Source: DATBRG01 sp036560445 (lineage in GTDB: Bacteria > Pseudomonadota > Gammaproteobacteria > Burkholderiales > Methylophilaceae). Taken from it: a DNA stretch of 64,000 bases. Shown in pieces: positions 9,202 to 17,400 of this stretch. The stretch lies in assembly GCA_036560445.1 (NCBI GenBank), contig DATBRG010000019.1:30250-94249 (forward strand). The letters run 5' to 3'. Below the pieces are notes generated by a model. It was not told the DNA's origin. It saw only the letters and a list, made by a program, of their open reading frames with translations, and made no database searches. Positions within the stretch are counted from its first letter, which is position 1. Each line of letters starts with the position of its first letter. Made by a program: the position numbers and the translations under genes.

Positions 9202-9993
9202 CTAAGCTGCTTTTTTCGCATGACGTTCATACAAAAACTTGAGGACTTCACTGCGTAAATGGTTGTATCTACCATCCTCAGCCAACTCCAGGCGTTTACG
9301 CGGACGTGGCAGGTCTACTTCGAGAATTTCACCAACCGCAGCTGCCGGGCCATTGGTCATCATGACGATGCGGTCGGACAGCAGCACCGCTTCATCTACA
9401 TCGTGTGTCACCATCACTGTCGTGCAGCCGGATTTCGCCATGATGCGCATGAGTTCGTCCTGCAGGTTGGCGCGGGTAAGCGCATCTAGTGCACCGAATG
9501 GCTCATCCAGTAACAGCACCTTGGGCTCCATGGCCAGCGCACGGGCGATACCCACACGCTGTTTCATGCCACCAGAGATTTCATTGGGGCGCTTATCCGT
9601 GGCATGGGTGAGGCCAACTAGCTCAAGCGCTGCACTGGTTCTTTTGCTCATTTGCTGTTTGCTCTCGGTATCGGCAAATACACGCTCAACTGCGAGGTAA
9701 ACATTCTCGAAACAGCTGAGCCATGGCAGTAGGCAGTGGTTCTGGAATACCACGGCCCGTTCCGGGCCAGGCCCACCAATTTCACGGCCGGCACAGAACA
9801 GCAGGCCGTCTGTGGGTTTGAGCAAGCCGGCGATCAGGCTAAGTACAGTTGATTTGCCGCAACCTGAATGGCCAATGATGGATACGAACTCACCTTCCTT
9901 GATGCCGAGGTTGATGCCACGTAAAGCTTCGAAGCTGCCTTTATTGGTGGTGAAACGCATGTTCACGTTTTCCAGTTGTACGTACTTTTCCAT
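9202..9993 (-). CDS. nrtD: Nitrate ABC transporter ATP-binding protein
   Basis: ATPase of the nitrate importer. Walker A GHSGCGKST, signature ISGGMKQRVGIARAL and Walker B VLLLDEPFGALDAL are intact in about 263 residues. The start is taken at the ATG giving MEKYVQLENV because AAGGAAG lies about six bases upstream; an upstream in-frame ATG at 10029 would overlap nrtB by 26 bases without a better ribosome site. It is 10 bases downstream of nrtB. Only one ATPase gene is present, without the NrtC-type fusion to a substrate-binding domain known from cyanobacteria. Confidence 0.93.
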   Translation of the reverse strand: MEKYVQLENVNMRFTTNKGSFEALRGINLGIKEGEFVSIIGHSGCGKSTVLSLIAGLLKPTDGLLFCAGREIGGPGPERAVVFQNHCLLPWLSCFENVYLAVERVFADTESKQQMSKRTSAALELVGLTHATDKRPNEISGGMKQRVGIARALAMEPKVLLLDEPFGALDALTRANLQDELMRIMAKSGCTTVMVTHDVDEAVLLSDRIVMMTNGPAAAVGEILEVDLPRPRKRLELAEDGRYNHLRSEVLKFLYERHAKKAA

Positions 9994-10003
9994 GTCGGCT
10001 TCC

Positions 10004-10945
10004 TTATTCGTAGTTGAAACGTTTAGCAATCAACAACAGCGCCTGTTCCAGCAGCAAACCGACGATGCCGACGACGACGATAGCAATGATGATGTGCTCT
10101 ACATTCAGGTTGTTCCACTCATCCCATACCCAGAAGCCCAGGCCTACCCCGCCTGTCAGCATCTCGGCAGCGACGATCACGAGCCAGGCAACACCGATGG
10201 AAAGGCGCACGCCAGTCATCATGTAAGGCAGTACCGAAGGGAATAGGATCTTGGTGAAAATCTTCCATTCCGACAGGTTCAGCACGCGTGCCACATTCAT
10301 ATAGTCCTGCGGTACTTTGGCGACTCCGGCAGCAGTATTGATGATCATGGGCCAGATGGCCGAGATGAAAATGACCCAGATCGCTGCCGGATTAGCTGCT
10401 TTGAAAACCAGCAGGCCGATCGGTAACCATGCCAGGGGTGAAACCGGCCGTAACAGGCTGATGATGGGCGCAGCCATGCGTGACAGGAACTCGAAGCGGC
10501 CAATCATGAAGCCCATGGGGATGCCAATCAGAGCTGCCAGGCCAAAGCCCAGACCAACACGCTTGAGCGAGTTGAGTATGTTCCAGCCTATGCCTTGGTC
10601 ATTCGGGCCATTGCTGTAGAACGGGTCGCTAAATACCACTACCGCAGACTTAAAAGTCGATATCGGCCCTGGCAGGCCTTTGGCTTGGTAGGAGAGCAAA
10701 GTCCAGACAGCGAGCAGTAGGAGCAGGCCGAACAATGGCGGTAGTAGCCATTCAAAGAAGCTGCGCACTTGCAGGGCAAGGCTTCCAGTCTTGGCTGCTG
10801 GAGCTGTAGCGTCTTTCGCTACCAGAACCGGCGCTGGGGCAGGCGTTAATACCGATTCATTGGCGGCGACGGCGCTGATATTTTGCTTGCTGCTAACAGA
10901 TCCAAGATTTTCTTTACTCATGGTGATTGCACTCATAATGGCCAT
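10004..10945 (-). CDS. nrtB: Nitrate ABC transporter permease
   Basis: Inner-membrane permease of the NrtABD importer, 313 residues, BPD_transp_1 type. About six transmembrane helices follow a roughly 70-residue Ala/Pro-rich cytoplasmic N-terminus that is longer than usual. The EAA-like loop (AGVAKVPQDYMNVARVLNLSEWKIF) that contacts the ATPase is seen in the second half. It sits two bases from nrtA and 10 from nrtD, indicating one operon. Confidence 0.92.
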   Translation of the reverse strand: MAIMSAITMSKENLGSVSSKQNISAVAANESVLTPAPAPVLVAKDATAPAAKTGSLALQVRSFFEWLLPPLFGLLLLLAVWTLLSYQAKGLPGPISTFKSAVVVFSDPFYSNGPNDQGIGWNILNSLKRVGLGFGLAALIGIPMGFMIGRFEFLSRMAAPIISLLRPVSPLAWLPIGLLVFKAANPAAIWVIFISAIWPMIINTAAGVAKVPQDYMNVARVLNLSEWKIFTKILFPSVLPYMMTGVRLSIGVAWLVIVAAEMLTGGVGLGFWVWDEWNNLNVEHIIIAIVVVGIVGLLLEQALLLIAKRFNYE

Positions 10946-10947
10946 CC

Positions 10948-12264
10948 TTAAGCACGGATCTTGAAGCTGGCGGCATAGGCTTTAGGGTCTTTGCCATCCC
11001 AAGCCACTCCATCTATGAGTTTGCTTGGGCGCATAGGGTCTTTCGGTACGCTGATACCCATTGCAGTGGCGGCTTCTGTATAGAGGTCAATGCGGTTGAC
11101 CTTTTTGGCGACCGCGAGATAGTCCGGGTCAGTCTTGAGCAGACCCCAGCGCTTATGTTGCGTAAGGAACCACATGCCATCTGACAGGTAAGGGAAGTTG
11201 ACCTTGCCGTCTTCGAAGAACTTCATGTAGTTAGGGTCTTCCCATTTCTTGCCGACACCATTGTCGTAATGGCCGAGGAAGCGGCCTTCGATCACTTCTT
11301 CCGGGGCATTCACATAGGCTTTGCCCGAGATTAGCTTGGCCACCTTGGGGCGGTTGGCGGTGTTATCGATATAACGGCAGGCTTCGAGAACAGCCATGAT
11401 CATGGCGCGTGCGGTGTTCGGATTCTTGGCGACAAACTCCGCCGTGGTGCCCAAAACCTTTTCTGGATGGTCAACCCAGATGTCCTGGCTGGTGGCGACG
11501 GTAAAGCCGATCTTGTCGTAAATGGCACGTGCACCCCAAGGCTCGCCTACGCAGAAGCCATCCATATTGCCGATACGCATATTGGCTACCATCTGCGGTG
11601 GTGGGACGACAATGGTCTTGACGTCGCTCATAGGGTTGATGCCATTTGCAGCCAGCCAGTAGTAAAGCCACATGGCGTGGGTTCCGGTAGGGAATGTCTG
11701 GGCAAAGGTATAGTCACGATTTTCGTTATCAAGCAGGCGTTTCAAAGTGTGCCCGTCAGAGACACCTTTTTCTTTGAGCTGGCTGGATAAAGTGATGGCT
11801 TGGCCGTTATGGTTGAGGCTCATCAGTGCAGCCATATCTTTCTGCTGGCCGCCTATGCCCATTTGTACGCCATAAACCAGACCATAGAGCACATGCGCAG
11901 CGTGCAATTCACCGTTCACTACCTTATCGCGTACCCCTGCCCATGAAGCTTCTTTTGACGGGGTGATCTTGATGCCATATTTCTGGTCGAAACCCATTTC
12001 TGCGGCGACTACGATAGGCGCGCAATCAGTTAACGGGATGAAGCCTATTTTTACTTCCTTGATTTCGGGCGCATCAGAGCCAGCAGCCCAAGCGCTGCTG
12101 CGAATTTTTTCTGGAACGATTCCTAGCATGGCGGCTGCACCCATGGCCCCGGCACCCATCATGCTGGCGCGGAAAAAGTTACGACGGCTACTGTTTACAG
12201 GGCTAACACCGGCCTCGCTGATGGCGATTGGGTTTTCGCGGTTTTTCTTGCTCACTATGCTCAT
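10948..12264 (-). CDS. nrtA: Nitrate-binding protein of the ABC importer, Tat-exported
   Basis: Periplasmic solute-binding protein, 438 residues, of the NrtA/NMT1-like family. The N-terminus carries a twin-arginine signal (SSRRNFFRASMM near residue 27, hydrophobic stretch, then WAAGS), so it should be exported folded. Family motifs VKIGFIPLTDCAPIVVA and GMKxVVPPPQM-like and FCVGEPWGARA segments are present. It is the first structural gene of nrtABD and follows the NasT-responsive leader at 12292-12415. A cytoplasmic NasS sensor would resemble this protein but lack the signal peptide. Confidence 0.94.
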   Translation of the reverse strand: MSIVSKKNRENPIAISEAGVSPVNSSRRNFFRASMMGAGAMGAAAMLGIVPEKIRSSAWAAGSDAPEIKEVKIGFIPLTDCAPIVVAAEMGFDQKYGIKITPSKEASWAGVRDKVVNGELHAAHVLYGLVYGVQMGIGGQQKDMAALMSLNHNGQAITLSSQLKEKGVSDGHTLKRLLDNENRDYTFAQTFPTGTHAMWLYYWLAANGINPMSDVKTIVVPPPQMVANMRIGNMDGFCVGEPWGARAIYDKIGFTVATSQDIWVDHPEKVLGTTAEFVAKNPNTARAMIMAVLEACRYIDNTANRPKVAKLISGKAYVNAPEEVIEGRFLGHYDNGVGKKWEDPNYMKFFEDGKVNFPYLSDGMWFLTQHKRWGLLKTDPDYLAVAKKVNRIDLYTEAATAMGISVPKDPMRPSKLIDGVAWDGKDPKAYAASFKIRA

Positions 12265-12291
12265 CTAAATCTCCTGGCAAACTGCACAAAT

Positions 12292-12350
12292 AAAAAAGGC
12301 GTCCTGCGGGTGAATTAATCCTGAGATTAACCACTAGCAAGGACGCCTTT
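12292..12350 (-). terminator. Leader terminator before nrtA (attenuator)
   Basis: On the minus strand AAAGGCGTCC with TTGC pairs with GCAGGACGCCTTT across a roughly 30-base loop and is followed by a U-rich run ending about 30 bases before the nrtA ATG. It is a strong intrinsic terminator lying inside the nasT-nrtA gap, immediately after the two ANTAR-type hairpins, and is therefore the likely switch point of the leader. Confidence 0.85.
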
Positions 12351-12357
12351 GTCCGGT

Positions 12358-12415
12358 GAGCCGTCGATGGCTCAATATCACTTATTGCTACACTGCATCC
12401 CATCGTTGGGTCGCA
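12358..12415 (-). promoter_or_regulatory. ANTAR-type tandem hexaloop hairpins (NasT target RNA)
   Basis: Two short hairpins with six-base loops on the minus transcript. P1 (12394-12415) is a CCC/GGG stem extended by TGCG/TGCA around loop AACGAT; P2 (12358-12373) is GAGCC-ATCGAC-GGCTC. Both loops have A at position 1 and G at position 4, the hallmark of RNA bound by ANTAR domains. A terminator follows directly. The gene just upstream, nasT, encodes an ANTAR protein, so binding should prevent termination and allow nrtABD expression. Confidence 0.85.
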
Positions 12416-12431
12416 GTTTTATTCAAACCTA

Positions 12432-13007
12432 CTAGAGCAACAGTTTTGCTGCTTGTACTACTTGTTCGGCCAGTGTGGCCAAACGTATATTCTGTTTCAT
12501 CGCCATGTTCCTGAGCATCGCATAAGCAGTATCTTCATCGACACCACGCTGCTTCATTAGCAGGCCCTTGGCTTTCTCTATCACCTTGCGCTCGCTGAGT
12601 TTGGTATTAGCCTCATTAAGCTCGTTGCGCAAAGCCTTAAATTCTTCGAAGCGCGCAATCGCCGCTTCCATGATGGGTTTCAGCCGTTCATTCGGCAACC
12701 CACCTACTACATAAGCACTGACTCCGGCTCGTGTCGCAGACCTGATCTTTTCGCTATCGCCATCATGCGTAAACATCACGATAGGCCTGGGGGCGTTTTG
12801 TCCCATCACAATCAGGTGTTCCAGCGTATCCCGGCTGGGTGACTCAGTATCGATAATCACCACATCTGGCATCAGCCTGCTGACCGCTTCATCTAAGTTG
12901 GCTGTATCCGTGAGGTGAGCAATCACCTCGTAGCCAGCTTCAGTAAGCGACTGCGTCAGCGGAGCTGTGCGCTCCAAGTGATTATCAACTAACATGACTC
13001 GGAGCAT
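12432..13007 (-). CDS. nasT: NasT-type response regulator with ANTAR RNA-binding domain
   Basis: A 191-residue transcription antiterminator. Residues 1-120 form a receiver domain with the predicted phospho-acceptor Asp53 (VVIIDTE); residues 125-190 form an ANTAR domain (LSERKVIEKAKGLLMKQRGVDEDTAY core). In known systems NasT is held inactive by NasS until nitrate or nitrite is sensed, then binds a two-hairpin leader and allows read-through. The matching leader lies directly downstream, before nrtA. No nasS is seen in the window. A sigma-54 promoter and an NtrC-like site precede the gene. Confidence 0.93.
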   Translation of the reverse strand: MLRVMLVDNHLERTAPLTQSLTEAGYEVIAHLTDTANLDEAVSRLMPDVVIIDTESPSRDTLEHLIVMGQNAPRPIVMFTHDGDSEKIRSATRAGVSAYVVGGLPNERLKPIMEAAIARFEEFKALRNELNEANTKLSERKVIEKAKGLLMKQRGVDEDTAYAMLRNMAMKQNIRLATLAEQVVQAAKLLL

Positions 13008-13044
13008 TGCCGACCTAAATTTTTGTTACTCGGAACAGCTATAA

Positions 13045-13059
13045 GCAATGGCCGTGCCA
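13045..13059 (-). promoter_or_regulatory. Sigma-54 promoter of nasT-nrtABD
   Basis: Minus-strand reading is TGGCACGGCCATTGCT, matching the RpoN consensus TGGCACG-N4-TTGCW throughout. The predicted start near 13033 leaves about 26 bases before the nasT ATG. No other promoter-like sequence of this kind precedes nrtA, so nasT, the leader and nrtABD are probably co-transcribed from here. Confidence 0.85.
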
Positions 13060-13143
13060 ACTCCTATATTTATATGCTATTTTTATGGTCAGACAAGGAG
13101 TTAGGGAAATTGCTCAGGAGGCAAGGGTGAATGGTGAAGCAAC

Positions 13144-13180
13144 TTTGTGGTGCACAATCACTGTGCGTATGCACCACAAA
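13144..13180. promoter_or_regulatory. NtrC-binding enhancer upstream of nasT
   Basis: An 11-base inverted repeat TTTGTGGTGCA-N15-TGCACCACAAA. Inside it, GCAC-N7-GTGC at 13152-13166 matches the NtrC core spacing. It lies about 110-145 bases upstream of the predicted sigma-54 start. GTGCGTATGCACCA at 13163-13176 recurs with one change upstream of cobA. Confidence 0.65.
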
Positions 13181-13225
13181 ATCTAATATTTACTGCGCTA
13201 ATGTTTTTTTCGGGAAAGTACTGAT

Positions 13226-15049
13226 TTAGATTGGGTCTGTTTGTTCTATATCTTCTAGCGAGTTTTCCTGTAAGCCAAATTGTAAGCTAGCCAGTCGAGC
13301 ATACAGCCCATCGTTGCTGCGTAACTCGGAGGCAGTCCCGATTTCTACAATCTGGCCATTTTCCATGACAACGATACGGTCAGCCTTTTGTACCGTAGCC
13401 AAACGGTGCGCAATGATCAATGTGGTACGGCCTTCCATCGCCGCATTGAGGCCCTGCTGTACCAATATTTCGGATTCCGCATCGAGCGCGCTGGTGGCTT
13501 CGTCCAGCAGCAGTAATGGGGCATCTTTGAGGATGGCGCGGGCGATGGCAATGCGCTGGCGCTGCCCACCAGAAAGCCGCGTGCCTCGTTCACCAAGGAA
13601 TGTTTGATAACTCTCGGGCAGGCGGTTGATGAATTCGTCCACTTGGGCGGCCTTGGCAGCCACCATGACTTCAGCATCGGTGGCATAAGGGCGGCCATAG
13701 CGGATGTTCTCCATGGCGTTGGCGGAGAAGATCACCGGATCCTGTGGCACCACCGCAATCATGCTGCGGAGGTTTTCCAGGCTGAGTTCACGGATATCCT
13801 GACCATTGAGGGTAATACTGCCACTGCTTACATCATAAAAACGTAGTAGTAGCTGAAACATGGTGGTTTTGCCGGCACCAGAAGGGCCGACCAGGGCAAT
13901 GGTCTCGCCTGCCACGATATTCAGTTCGATATGATTAAGTGCGGCTACCTGTGGACGCGAAGGATAACGGAAGCTGACTTGTCTGAACTCAATTGCCGCC
14001 TGGGCGTTGTCGCGCAAAGGTTCTGCCCGTGTGGGTTCGGCGATAGCAGGCTCTGCGTGCAACAATTCCAGTAAACGCTCGGTCGCGCCTGCAGCACGCA
14101 TCACATCCCCCCAGACTTCTGCCATGGTCCCTACACTGCCAGCCACCATGGCGGCATACAGGATAAATGACGCCAGCTCGCCGCCAGTCATGGTGCCAGC
14201 GCTTACCTGGCGTGCGCCCACCCATAGCACAAAAATAATCGTTCCCATGACGGCAGTAATCATGATGGCGGTAAGTGCCGCACGTACACGTACGCGGCGG
14301 ATAGCAGTAGTAAAGCTAATTTCGGTGGTATTGCGGAATCTGCCTATCTCGCGCAGCTCTTGGGTATAGGATTGCACCGTAGGCATGGCGTTGAGGATTT
14401 CGCCGGCCATGGCCGAGCTATCTGCGATACGGTCCTGGGACTCGCGCGATAGTTTTTTCACGGTACGCCCGATCAACATGATTGGCAGTATCAACAACAA
14501 CATCAGGCCAAAATTGAGTGAGAACAGATAAAAACTGGTGACAGCTAGCATGATCATGCCGCCGATGAACTGGAACAGGCTGCGCAAACCCATGGAGACA
14601 GAGCTCCCAACAACGGTTTGTATGAGTGTGGTGTCGCCGGTCAGGCGAGATAGCACCTCGCCAGTCTGCAGGGTTTCAAAGAATTGTGGTGATTGCGTCA
14701 GTACGCGTGCATACACCGCACTACGCAAATCTGCCGTGACACGTTCACCCACCCAAGAAACCGTGTAATAGCGTGATGCCACCATCAATGCCCAAAAGCA
14801 GGCTAAGCCGAAAAGCACAAAAAAGTGGCCGTTGAGGCCCATGCTTACAGATAGGCCAGTGGTTGGTTTTGTGGTTTGCCCGAAACCGAAATCAATCAGG
14901 TCGCGAAACGCCAGGGGTACCAGCAAAAGCGTGGCAGAGGCAAAACATAGCAGGATAAAAGCCAGGAAGACTTGCAGACGGTATGGCCGCAAGAACGGCC
15001 ATAGATCTCGTAGAGACGACAAACGTTTAGTGGGGGCGGGAGCTTGCAT
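13226..15049 (-). CDS. MsbA-like ABC exporter (fused permease and ATPase)
   Basis: A 607-residue half-transporter. Residues 20-310 form a six-helix exporter-type membrane domain; residues 340-590 form the ATPase with Walker A GPSGAGKTT, signature LSGGQRQRIAIARAI, Walker B LLLLDEATSALDAES and H-loop IIAHRLAT. It resembles the MsbA-related group of proteobacterial exporters rather than MsbA proper, so a lipid substrate is possible but not shown. It stands alone between the nitrate island and pqqA. Export of a PQQ-related compound cannot be argued from sequence because a terminator separates it from pqqA. Confidence 0.88.
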   Translation of the reverse strand: MQAPAPTKRLSSLRDLWPFLRPYRLQVFLAFILLCFASATLLLVPLAFRDLIDFGFGQTTKPTTGLSVSMGLNGHFFVLFGLACFWALMVASRYYTVSWVGERVTADLRSAVYARVLTQSPQFFETLQTGEVLSRLTGDTTLIQTVVGSSVSMGLRSLFQFIGGMIMLAVTSFYLFSLNFGLMLLLILPIMLIGRTVKKLSRESQDRIADSSAMAGEILNAMPTVQSYTQELREIGRFRNTTEISFTTAIRRVRVRAALTAIMITAVMGTIIFVLWVGARQVSAGTMTGGELASFILYAAMVAGSVGTMAEVWGDVMRAAGATERLLELLHAEPAIAEPTRAEPLRDNAQAAIEFRQVSFRYPSRPQVAALNHIELNIVAGETIALVGPSGAGKTTMFQLLLRFYDVSSGSITLNGQDIRELSLENLRSMIAVVPQDPVIFSANAMENIRYGRPYATDAEVMVAAKAAQVDEFINRLPESYQTFLGERGTRLSGGQRQRIAIARAILKDAPLLLLDEATSALDAESEILVQQGLNAAMEGRTTLIIAHRLATVQKADRIVVMENGQIVEIGTASELRSNDGLYARLASLQFGLQENSLEDIEQTDPI

Positions 15050-15191
15050 GTATGGCAGACCTTACAACTGGGAAATTGATGTTAGCACTAGTCATGACAG
15101 TTGATGAGCTTTAATCGTTCATGATGGGGATAGCTAATTACAGCGGATTGTATGGGGATAAGCGGCTTAAATGCATTGAGTCCGGCCAAAT

Positions 15192-15217
15192 AAAAAGGGA
15201 GCAGTTGCCCCCTTTTT
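15192..15217 (-). terminator. Terminator downstream of pqqA
   Basis: AAAAAGGG-GCA/TGC-CCCTTTTT hairpin with an A-tract on one side and a T-tract on the other, about 45 bases after the pqqA stop. It ends the short pqqA transcript before the ABC exporter gene. Confidence 0.8.
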
Positions 15218-15225
15218 ATCGATAA

Positions 15226-15273
15226 CGCAATCTTAGTGATTGCGCTGTATACAATGCAATCTTAACGATTGCA
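15226..15273 (-). repeat. Tandem small hairpins overlapping the pqqA stop codon
   Basis: Two near-identical inverted repeats 29 bases apart: TGCAATC-N5-GATTGCA at 15255-15273, which includes the last codons and TAA of pqqA, and CGCAATC-N5-GATTGCG at 15226-15244 just downstream. They look like a tandem duplication and are followed by the terminator. Confidence 0.7.
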
Positions 15274-15333
15274 TACGTACATGGTTACTTCAAAACCGAA
15301 ACGCATTTCAGTAGCAGCTGGTTTGGTCCACAT
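15262..15333 (-). CDS. pqqA: PQQ precursor peptide PqqA
   Basis: A 23-residue ribosomal peptide from which the redox cofactor pyrroloquinoline quinone is made. It begins MWTKPAATEMRFG and contains the diagnostic EVTMY motif at residues 15-19, supplying the Glu and Tyr joined by PqqE. AAGGAG lies about seven bases before the ATG. No pqqB, C, D or E gene is next to it, so it is a detached copy; several methylotrophs encode more than one pqqA. It is followed by two hairpins and a terminator, giving a predicted stand-alone transcript. Length and motif make misassignment unlikely despite the small size. Confidence 0.93.
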   Translation of the reverse strand: MWTKPAATEMRFGFEVTMYVCNR

Positions 15334-15634
15334 GATATAGCTCCTTAATTAAAGTTTAAATGCTAAATAAATCTGGAACGTTGCACTTGGAGATGAGCGT
15401 TCTGTTGGTATGAGTGCATCTTACGCGAGTCGTTCTGTCACACTACTGCCTAAAGCCATGATTAGAGCCTAGTGATTTTCATGAACTTGAATGAAATATT
15501 TGCTGGATTGAATCTCGGTAGAGGTTCAAACTGGTTATGCATAAGTACGCTGCTATGGGCTCGATAACAAGCACCCAACAGGCTTTATCTTAAGATATAT
15601 TAATCAAAACTAGAATTTAGCTGAGGCGTTTGAT
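15334..15634. other. Intergenic gap between divergent pqqA and mgtC
   Basis: About 300 bases of AT-rich DNA between two divergent genes. It must hold both promoters; I could not identify convincing -10/-35 pairs, a riboswitch or an RNA gene. The only clear element is the pqqA ribosome-binding site at its left end. Confidence 0.5.
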
Positions 15635-16120
15635 ATGGAAATCATGGGGAACGTAAGCACTTTAGAATTAGCAATGAGATTGGCTACAGCTATTGCTGTA
15701 GGCGCTTTGCTCGGGATCAATCGTGACCTTAATCGCAAGCCTGCTGGCCTGCGCACGCATGCAATGGTGACACTGGGTGCCGCATTGGCTACCTTGGTGG
15801 TGGTGTATGTGCCAACAGGGGTGGTAGTCGACTTCAATGCCGTCAGTCGTGTAGTACAGGGCATATTGACGGGTATTGGTTTTCTCGGCGCTGGTGTGAT
15901 TATTCGCGATGCCGCAGGCCATGTTTCTGGTCTTACCACGGCGGCTACTATCTGGGTTTCCTCTGCACTTGGTGTGTTATGCGGGCTAGGTCACTGGCAG
16001 CTGGTTGGTCTTGCCACAGCTTCTATCATGATAGTGCTGACTGTTGGGGGTATGCTGGAGCGCAAGGCCGAACAGATATTCCACCATCGTCGCCATGACG
16101 ATCTGCCACCGCCGGCCTGA
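15635..16120 (+). CDS. MgtC/SapB family membrane protein
   Basis: A 161-residue inner-membrane protein of the MgtC/SapB family with about four or five hydrophobic helices and the conserved RMATAIAVGALLGINRD-like N-terminal segment, here LRLATAIAVGALLGINRD with KPAGLRTH after it. Family members are linked to growth at low magnesium and, in pathogens, to inhibition of the F-type ATP synthase. The C-terminal soluble domain of the long MgtC form is absent, so it is the short SapB-like version. It converges on the NRAMP-like transporter gene with only five bases between stops. Confidence 0.85.
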   Translation: MEIMGNVSTLELAMRLATAIAVGALLGINRDLNRKPAGLRTHAMVTLGAALATLVVVYVPTGVVVDFNAVSRVVQGILTGIGFLGAGVIIRDAAGHVSGLTTAATIWVSSALGVLCGLGHWQLVGLATASIMIVLTVGGMLERKAEQIFHHRRHDDLPPPA

Positions 16121-16125
16121 GTCTT

Positions 16126-17400
16126 TTATCTAGATAGAGTTGCCAGCATGGCGCAAACTGCAAGCGCCATCATCATAGTGGCTAACCAGCCTAGCAGTTT
16201 TAGTCGATTACTTATGACAAACTGACTCATGATTTCGGGCTTCACCGCCATCAGCATCATCACTACCATAATGGGAACGGAGATGACGCCATTGATGACA
16301 GCGCTCCAGTAAAGCGCCTTGATTGGGTCTATGCTTGTGAAGCCAAGCATAATGCCAATCAAGGTCGAGATAATAATGATGGCGTAGAATTGCTTGGCCT
16401 TCATCAGCTTGCTTTCTAGACTACTTTTCCACTCAAACGCGCCCGCCATGGCATAGGCAGAAGAGCCAGCCAGCACGGGAATTGCCAGCAACCCTGTGCC
16501 GATGATGCCAGCGCTAAACAGGATAAAGGCAAACTCGCCTGCAATTGGGCGTAATGCAGTTGCCGCCTGTGCTGATGTCTGAATGTCGGTTATTCCATTT
16601 AAGTTCAGCGTTACTGCTGTCGTTAGAATAATGAAGAATGCCACCAGATTGGAAAACCCCATGCCGATGTAGGTATCAATCTTGATGCGCCTGAGGTTGG
16701 CTTTTGCTTGCTCGGGAGCATCTATCAAAGGTTGCGCTTTGGGGTCTGCCAACTGGTCTTCGACTTCCTGCGAAGCTTGCCAGAAGAAGAGATAAGGGCT
16801 GATAGTGGTGCCGAATACAGCAACCACAGTGGTAATGTATTCTGGCTGCCAAGATAACTTTGGTGCCAGTGCTTTTAGCAGTACCTGCGACCAAGGAATA
16901 TGCACGACAAAAGCGGTTGCCACATATGCCAGCAAGGCCAGCGTAAGCCATTTAAGGATGCGGACATAACGCCGGTAGGGAATGAAAATCTGGAGTAGCA
17001 GGGATGTGATGCCAAATGCCACGGCATAGATTTGTGCCGGGCCGCCGACGATTAATTTCAACGCTTCGCCCATGGCTGATACATCGGCGGCAATATTGAT
17101 GGTGTTGGCAACCAGCAATAGCCCAACCACGAAATATAGCAGCCATCGCGGGTAGTGCCGACGGATATTGGTGGCAAGCCCATGGCCGCTTACTCTGCCT
17201 ATCCTGGCGCTGACAACCTGAATGCCAACCATTAAGGGGTATGTGAATAAAACCGTCCACAGCATGTTGAAACCAAACTGGGCTCCAGCCTGGGAGTATG
17301 TGGCAATCCCACTTGGGTCGTCGTCAGCGGCGCCTGTGATCAGGCCGGGCCCGAGTTTCTTGAGCCATGATTGTTCGCGGTTTTGAGCGGTAGGTTTCAC
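16126..17400 (-). CDS. NRAMP-related divalent metal transporter with altered metal site
   Basis: A 424-residue membrane protein with about 11 helices of the NRAMP fold. The helix-1 motif that is normally DPGN reads DPSG at residues 28-31, keeping the metal-binding Asp but losing the Asn. The helix-6 motif normally MPH is SPY at 201-203, so the sulfur ligand Met is replaced by Ser. Canonical manganese/iron NRAMPs need both. This fits the NRAMP-related transporters reported to move harder ions such as magnesium, or an uncharacterised clade. It shares a four-base stop/start overlap with the upstream GGDEF gene and faces mgtC. Confidence 0.85.
   Translation of the reverse strand: MKPTAQNREQSWLKKLGPGLITGAADDDPSGIATYSQAGAQFGFNMLWTVLFTYPLMVGIQVVSARIGRVSGHGLATNIRRHYPRWLLYFVVGLLLVANTINIAADVSAMGEALKLIVGGPAQIYAVAFGITSLLLQIFIPYRRYVRILKWLTLALLAYVATAFVVHIPWSQVLLKALAPKLSWQPEYITTVVAVFGTTISPYLFFWQASQEVEDQLADPKAQPLIDAPEQAKANLRRIKIDTYIGMGFSNLVAFFIILTTAVTLNLNGITDIQTSAQAATALRPIAGEFAFILFSAGIIGTGLLAIPVLAGSSAYAMAGAFEWKSSLESKLMKAKQFYAIIIISTLIGIMLGFTSIDPIKALYWSAVINGVISVPIMVVMMLMAVKPEIMSQFVISNRLKLLGWLATMMMALAVCAMLATLSR

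Noticed and set aside
12203..12403. A 66-codon open frame across the nrtA leader, possibly a leader peptide
   Set aside because: It reads through both hairpins and the terminator and into nrtA, has no ribosome site, and the RNA structure explains the region better.
13226..15333. pqqA and the MsbA-like exporter as one PQQ export operon
   Set aside because: A strong terminator and about 140 bases lie between them, and no pqq biosynthesis gene is near.
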